DNA of 64,000 bases, from positions 248,001 to 312,000 of the forward strand of contig JAEHOE010000005.1 in the NCBI GenBank assembly GCA_016858145.1. The letters are read 5' to 3'. Shown in pieces: positions 57,791 to 64,000 of the stretch. How positions within the stretch are numbered: position 1 is the stretch's first letter; every line of letters begins with the position of its first letter. A program made the position numbers and the translations under genes. The notes below the pieces were generated by a model. That model was not told the DNA's origin. It did not search any database and saw nothing but the letters and a program-made list of their open reading frames with translations. The DNA is from Edaphochlamys debaryana (Eukaryota; Chlorophyta; Chlorophyceae; Chlamydomonadales).

Positions 57791-58983
57791 TCACTTCTTC
57801 CCGAGCAGCTCCTTGACCTGAGGGGGCAGGTGCGGGCGGGTGTGTCACAAAGGCTGGTACCCGGGAACGGGGACACGTGAGCTCTCACCATCACCTCAGG
57901 CCCTGGTCCCGAGCTGGCCGCTCGCTCCCCTGCACCGCCATGCGACGGCTGCTCCCCGTTGCGTCCCCCCCTCCTTCCCCACCCTCTCTGCCCCCCCCTA
58001 CCTCCCCTGCCTGCTCTCCTCCCTTGCCTCCCCAGCCCCCACTCCCCACCCGGCCCCATACCCGACCCGACCCGACCCGACCCGACCCACCTTGGGATGG
58101 TTGAGCGGGTTGGTCAGCTGCTTGGCCTCCGCCACCTTGGCCGCCGCCAGCGCCAGCGAGCGCTCGGACATGGAGACCGACTGCTTGGCGCGCTCCGCCT
58201 CGGAACGGAGCTCGGCCAGGCGGGAGTGGGCTGTGGGCGGGGGGAGGGAGAGGGGCGGGCGTGGAAAGGGCGGTGTTGGACGTGGGGAGGAGGGGCTAGG
58301 CTAGGCGGGGGTGAGGAACGACGTGACGTGGCGAGTAGCGTACGGGCGTGAGCGGGAGCGAGGGGGGCGCGCGGCATGTGGGGGTGCAGAGACCTGTCGC
58401 TCAAACCCAAACCCACAGGCCCTTCTGCCTCCCCAACATTCCTCCCTCGGAGCCAGAGCCGGGCTGTCAACCCCTGCGGTGCACAACGTCCAACAGCGGC
58501 CCCTGCAAAGGCGCTCACCCTTTTGGAGGTCCGCCTGCTTGGTGCGGAGCTCGTCGCCCTTGCCCTTGAGCTGCTGCTCGAGCTGCTGCACCTGCTTCCG
58601 CGCCGCGTCCAGCTTGATCTCCAGGTCAGCAATCGCCTTCTTGCGGTCCTCCGTGGCGCTCTGCGGGAATAGACAACACGCAAGGGCGGTCGGCCAGAGT
58701 CCCCAGAGGTTGCGGGAAGATGGCGATGGACGGGAGTCCGATGGTCGTGACGCCCATACACACGCATGCGCACCGTCAGGTCCGAGATGGTCTGCTCCGT
58801 CTCCGCTTGCTGCTTGGTTGCCGTGCTGAGCTTCTTTCGCTCAGCCTCGATGAGGTGCGCAACATCACTGCGGTCCTTCTCATACTTGCGGACCTCTTGC
58901 ATTTGGACTGCAAAATACCCGCCAAAACCAAGTCCTCCAAGCGCCCCGACACCCATCACGACCTTCTGCGCTAGACTCGACAT
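57791..58983 (-). CDS. Membrane-anchored coiled-coil protein, unknown function
   Basis: Four exons in phase: 58774-58983, 58519-58660, 58091-58230, 57791-57817; 172 residues. Residues ~8-28 form one Gly-rich membrane helix (VVMGVGALGGLGFGGYFAV). The rest is a charged heptad coiled coil (EVRKYEKDRSDVAHLIEAE, DRKKAIADLEIKLDAARK, QQLEQQLKGKGDELRTK, RLAELRSEAERAK) ending VKELLGKK-stop. The N-terminus has no obvious cleavable signal, so it is probably a tail facing one side of a membrane. No family is recognised. The layout suggests a tether or scaffold (inferred from shape only). The 9-codon last exon is supported by its acceptor and matching phase. Confidence 0.72.
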
Positions 58984-59721
58984 TTTGCAGCAAACGGGCG
59001 TGTGGCAGCGGAAGAATGACTGTAGCAGTTGCTATTGGTGCAATGCAGCAAGAGTATGTGTCGGCTAGGGGGCAGCGCGTCGACGGGCACCCGAGCCGGC
59101 ATGTTGCGCTTCATGTCGGCCGGACTTCGCGTCACAAACGAGGCGCGGTCAGGCGGCTTTCCGCACATGGAAGACTTACCTATGCACCTCTGGCGTCTGT
59201 GCGCGAGCGGCCGGGAGGCGTGTCTCGGCACGACGTGCCGTCCGCCCCCTCCCGACAGCACCTTGCCCGCTTCCAGTCCCTCTCAGTTCCAGTCCCACGC
59301 TCGCGTGTGTGGCTACGGATACCTGCCCCGAGCACGTCAACAAGTGACACGTACATATGCGCACCGGCAACACGCGGAAACATGACATGCAACTGCACAG
59401 TGTCAATAAGCTCCTGCTTCACGAGGCATCACGACGGCGCTGTGACCCTGCCACCGCCTGGCGCCACCGTCCATCTGCGCCGTCCACGCACGCACGCACC
59501 TCAGCCCTCACCTGCCCCCACTGCCCGGCTGAACTACCGCTCACTGCCCAGCACCCAGCGCACATTGCATCCATGCCTGCGAGCCAGCTTTCTCCACCCA
59601 GCACCTCGACCCCTTCGCCGCCGCCATGCCATGCACCCGTGCACGCACCACACACCGCTGCACACCGCGGCCCCTCAGCGCCAGCCAACGCTCAACCGCC
59701 AACCGAGCAACCGCCAACCGC
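58984..59721. other. Spacer between the coiled-coil and cytochrome b5 reductase genes
   Basis: 5' flank of the coiled-coil gene and 3' UTR of the reductase gene, both minus strand. C/A-rich. The CAACCGCCAACCG motif appears at about 59690-59720 just beyond the reductase stop. No gene seen. Confidence 0.45.
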
Positions 59722-62700
59722 TCAGAACTTGAAGACGTTGGACGAGTCGAAGCCCAGGTCCTTCAGCAGGCCCTTGACCTCGCCCTGTCAGGGGAAGGGA
59801 GGGAGGGGGTTACGTGCGCACCAACGAAGGGGTCATGGAGACGGGAGACGTGAGCGCATCTAGATATCTAAATATCTAAAGCAGCAGCAGGCTGCACGCT
59901 CGTGGGAGGCGCGGCGGCATGACGGCATCGGGACCTGAAGGAAGGGGAGGGGCGGGCCCCGCCCGCGCGCAGTCTGGCACCCGGCCCCCTCACCGCCGCG
60001 CAGCCCCACTCGTCCCGACACCTCGCCACCAGCCCCGCAGCCCCTGCCCGCTCACCGCTCCCCCGGGTGTGGTCGACCGGCCCCAGCCCCTGCCGCAACA
60101 CCCCCCCCCCCCCCCGACCCCACCTCCTTGTTCCCCCGCATACCGCCATACCCGCACCACTAGTGTGGTCGACCCAGGGTGTGGTCGACCCGCCCCACTG
60201 CCGCGCCAGCCCCGGCCCCAGCCCCGGCCCCAACGCCCACCCCGACCCCACGCACTTTCCGCCACCACCCGCCGCCCGTACCTGGGAGTAGTCGGGCGCC
60301 TTGTTGCCGCTGACCGCCTCCATCATGCCCGGGGGCCCGCACACCATGACCAGGGAGTCCTGGAGGCGGTTGGGCGGTTGAGGTGGTTGAGGTGGTTGAG
60401 GTGGTTGGGTGAGCAAGGGGAGTGGCTGGGGGCGCAGCTAGGTGCCGACAGGCGGCAGGCCATGTGGGCGCATGCACGACCCGCACCCGGTCGCTTCCCC
60501 ACGACCCGTCCCATTGCGTTTCCGACGACCAAGGGGAGTGGCTGGGGGCGCAGCTAGGTGGGGGCAACCAGCAGCGGCACGGCCGTCCACCCCGGCGGAG
60601 GCACAGGCCACGCCCGGTCTCTGTCGAGTAGACATTGGGCTTCCCTCCCGTTCCGTACGGGCTAGTGCCATGGCGTGGCCCCGTGTGGACTGCACACCTC
60701 GCGCCGTACCGGTATGGCCCTTGACCTCTATTTCGTGCCTTACTGCACCTCCTACCGCCCGCCTTCCCCCTAGCGGCCTGTCGTTTCCGAGGCTAACTAG
60801 AGACGGCAGCCTGCCCAGCTCAACCCCCCCACCGCCCGCCCTCCCCTCCCCTGCTCTCCTCCTACCTTGCTGGCCGCGGGCAGGTTCTTGGAGAGCATGT
60901 CCTTAGTCATGTACCCCACGCCGCCCTTCCACATCAGCCCGCCCCAGCTGGGCTTGTCGACCACGTAGTAGACCTGGGGGGGGAGGGCGTGGGGGCAGGA
61001 GGGAGGCACGTGTGAGACCTGTCAGGACATAGGGAGGGACGGGGGGAGGGGGGGTTTGGGACAAAGGGGCTTGTCAACCGTGTAGTGGACTTGGGGGATG
61101 CCACTGTAAGCCGCTACGCGATCCAGTCTCAATAACACTTTCAGCCAAGTCATTTCAGGCCGCCCGCTCCGCTGGGCTCTGGAGAAGGCGGCTAGAGGTG
61201 ACTGATCATATGATTGCAAGCGGCTTACAGTAGCAGGATGCCTACTGTGATCAATAGCAGTATAGCAGCAGGGGGCCGGGTCCACAAGCAGGAAGGGGGC
61301 ACTGTGAGGTGTGTCTGCGCAGGGGAGGCCTCCGGGGCCAACACCTCGGAAAAGCGGCCAGTGGGGAGCTATGGCGGCACGGGCCCAGGGCCCGGGCTCG
61401 CACCCAGCCCTCCCGGCTGTCCACCTCAACTCCTTGGCCCCCTCTTGCCCCTTGGCCCCGCCCCGGGCCACCCCACCTTGAAGCGGTCGGGGTGCTTGGC
61501 GGCCAGGGCGTCGATCTTGTCCTGCGGGTGTACGGCAGGTGTACGGCATACGACAGCATTCGGGCCGTGCCGCGTGCTCCAGTGACAGTGAGGAGCAATT
61601 GTTTGGCAGCGATAATCGCCGCAGCCCCTATCCTGCCCAGCCAAAGCGCCGAGTCCGCCAACTGCCTCTCCCCGGCAACGGCCAACCGCCAACCGCCGCA
61701 CCTTGAGGATGATGTCAGCCTCAGTCATGTTGGCATACACCAGCGACAGCTGCGGTTGGGAGTTGGCAGTTGGTTGGGGGTTGGTCCCTTCCTCGCGACC
61801 CCGAGCCCCCTTCCGAACCCAATCCCCACTACCGTGTGGTCGGGCAAGCTGTGCGTGAGCTAACACCCCTCAGCCCTGCCCCCACCCCCTTACCTGCCCC
61901 CAAACGTCGGCCTGCTGTCCTTCCTCCCCTCCCTTCCCCCTCCAGCCTCTCACCTGGGTCTTGTCAGCGGGGTTAGCCAGGACCGTGTCAATTACCTGAG
62001 GGGGGGGGAGGGGTGGCTTTCAGAATGACCTACTGCCACCTTGGCAAGCGTGCTGCGCCTTTCCCCCACCGCCCACCGCTCGTCCCCGCCCCTCTCTCAC
62101 TGCTCCCCTCTGCCAACGCTTCCCCCCCTCCTCTTGCCTCCCCCCTAAACGCGCACTCCTGGCATATAGGCTGCAGCGAACAGCTGAACCCTTTGCTGCC
62201 CTCTTCTGCGCATCGCACCCCCAGTCCCCCACCCCCACGTGCAGCAACTGCAGCTCAACAGGAGCTGTACCTTAACCAGCTGCCGCTTCTCCCTCCTCTC
62301 CTTCTCCCCCTCTCTTCCCCCTCCCATCCCCTGCTCCTCTTCCCTTCTCCCCTGAACACCTCCCCTCCCCCCCACCTGCAGCATGGGCGTGATCCCCGTG
62401 CCGCCCGCCACCAGGCCAATGGCCTTCTTGCAGTTGGGCTCGTACGGGTACTAAGGGGCGGGCGGGGGGGCGGTTGGATATGGGATGGGCCGAGAGGCGG
62501 CGCAGTGCATCCGGCCCCGCCGCAAACGATGCACGTTGCACGCTCTCGAACTGCTGTACGCACCCCTGCCACTCCAGACTGCGACCATTCCTCTTTCCCA
62601 CCTCCACTCCATTCCCCCCATCCTTAGCCCCACCTTCTTCATGGGCCCCTTCATCTCCAGCGTGTCCCCAACCTGGGGGTGGGGGGAAGGGGAAACGAGA

Positions 62701-64000
62701 AAAGAGGATTGGGAAAGCGGAGCTGAAGAGACAGTGACGGGTGACGGGGTTGCGGGGACCAGGGTGGGCAGGACATGCCCCTCGCCAGGCGTCAAGGGCC
62801 CACAGGCAGCATCCCTGGGCGAGCATCCCAGTGCGCCTGCCTCTGGTCCCAAACCACTAACGGTCATAACCGTCATAACCGCTCATCAACCATCGAGACG
62901 AGGTTGGGTCGGACACAACCCCATGAGGCGCACTGAGCAAAACACGAGCCCAGTGGACGTTGGTGGCAGGGCTGGACAAAGGCCGGGCCCAGGGCCCCCC
63001 AACCGCCAACCAACCTAACCGCCAATTGTGCCCGCCCTAACCACCAACCAACCTTGAGCTCGCCGAAGTGCTTGGACATGACGCCCTGAGGCGATATGCG
63101 GGGAACAGGGGCAAGAGCACGCACATGAGGCACTCACGAAGAAAACGTGTACGTACGAACACATGGCCGTACGTACGACGCCCGTACCTTGTCGTACACC
63201 TTGACAACCAGGTCCATGAAGCCCTTGGCGTCGGGCGGGGAGGTGGGCGTGTACGGCCGCACGATGGGCTTTGGCTTCTCATCCTCAGGCTTGGCCTTCA
63301 GCATGGCCCTGATGGGGGAGGAGGGGTTGGGAGAGGGCAGGGCAAGGGGGAGGGGGGCGGGTTACGGAGGCGAAGGCAGGAAAGGAGCTCGTGGAAAGGG
63401 GATGGCAACAGTGGATGGGTTGGTTGGGGTTCAGGGACCAATCCCTGTCCTCGAGCCGAGGAGCCAGGAGCCCTCCTTTTCTTCCCCCTGCCCCCCCAAG
63501 CAGGCACCCCGCCGCATTCCACCCCTCCACACACTCTTAGGGTTGCCACACACCTGGTCACCAGGCAGGAAGCGGTGAACATGCCGGACTCCTGACCGTC
63601 GGGCAGCTCGAACCTGGCAGGGGTGGGAGCGTGGGGCCGGGTGACAGGAAGCGAGGACGGAAGTCGAGGGAGGGGGTCAGCTGCAGGGGTCTTGCGGGGG
63701 GGCGTCGGGGTTGGGCTGGGCAGAAGCAGGCGGCAGGGCAGAGCGGCAGTCCAGCAGACTGCTGCCTGTGATACTCTACGGGGAAAAGAGGCGAAGCTGC
63801 GGTTGGGTATAGCTGTAGCCGGTGAGTTGTATCCCCTGCTGCTGCCCGCTGCACCTGAAGAGGAAGGTGTTGTGGGTGAGCGCCTTCTTCTCCGCGAGCT
63901 TGAAGGCGCGGAACTCGTTGGGGTCCAGGGCCGACTTGGAGGCGGGGGGCTTGGCGTCGGCATAGCTCTGTAGGTGAGGGCGGTGGCGAGGAGGTTGTGG
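59722..64000 (-). CDS. NADH-cytochrome b5 reductase, 5' end beyond the window
   Basis: Twelve visible exons in phase: 63855-63967, 63554-63613, 63188-63308, 63053-63085, 62634-62672, 62376-62450, 61954-61995, 61702-61749, 61477-61521, 60866-60973, 60282-60359, 59722-59784; about 257 residues from SYADAKPPAS to SSNVFKF-stop. The N-terminal targeting segment lies past 63967. FAD-binding blocks: FRFELPDGQ, RPYTPTSPPD, GVMSKHFGEL, GDTLEMKGPMKK. NAD-binding blocks: AIGLVAGGTGITPMLQ, LSLVYANMTEADIIL, and MVCGPPGMMEAV with its Cys. The enzyme passes electrons from NADH via FAD to cytochrome b5 for lipid desaturation and related reactions on ER or mitochondrial outer membrane. PYTP, GGTG and CGPP motifs are intact. 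A stray exon-edge copy lies at 61061-61095. Confidence 0.93.
61061..61095 (-). repeat. Stray copy of the 5' edge of a reductase exon
   Basis: Codes for VHYTVDKP behind a C-rich tract and AAG, mirroring the acceptor and VYYVVDKP start of the exon at 60973, about 115 bases away within the preceding intron. Diverged, so older than the borate-transporter copies. Confidence 0.65.

Overview
The window looks like nuclear DNA of a volvocine (Chlamydomonas/Volvox-type) green alga. It is very GC-rich. Genes are broken into many short phase-compatible exons with GTGAG/GTGGG/GTGCG/GTACG donors and CAG acceptors. Several genes are followed by TGTAA-type poly(A) signals. Encoded proteins carry long Ala/Gly/Pro/Gln-rich insertions, and a GT77 hydroxyproline-arabinosyltransferase and a sperm-tail PG-rich (STPGR) protein are present. 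I joined exons by hand, requiring the reading phase to match at each junction, so internal structure is firmer than UTRs and first exons.

Layout. 1-12.6 kb: minus-strand tandem array of a multi-pass membrane-protein family I cannot name. It is best read as two copies of a three-gene block (A-B-C, then A'-B'-C'). A' survives only as a start-codon stub, B is a pseudogene, A is damaged, and B' ends early. 13.2-15.8 kb: DNase II (minus), divergent from 16.2-18.4 kb, an ABHD10-type alpha/beta hydrolase (plus). 19.1-25.6 kb: 14-exon BOR1/SLC4-type borate transporter (minus). 26.4-28.9 kb: UTP23 rRNA-processing factor (minus), divergent from 29.6-33.9 kb, TASP1-type threonine aspartase (plus). 34.8-36.3 kb: small STPGR protein (plus). 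38.0-45.0 kb: RING / pseudokinase / ankyrin protein resembling KEG E3 ligases (minus). 46.3-47.5 kb: small HMG-box protein (minus). 49.0-51.2 kb: short helical protein with a Met/Gly/Pro tail (minus), divergent from 51.5-56.2 kb, GT77 RRA-type arabinosyltransferase (plus). 57.8-59.0 kb: small membrane-anchored coiled-coil protein (minus). 59.7-64 kb: NADH-cytochrome b5 reductase (minus, 5' end outside the window).

There is no operon logic. The genes are mostly housekeeping or cell-wall/cilium functions, several paired head-to-head over 250-700 bp. The most unusual material is the decaying three-gene array, repeated partial duplications of exon edges inside introns, strand-polarised GGTTGG/CCAACC repeats at intron ends, ankyrin repeats matching 99-nt exon modules, a 13-nt micro-exon, a GC-AG intron and a G-run minisatellite just after a 5' splice site.
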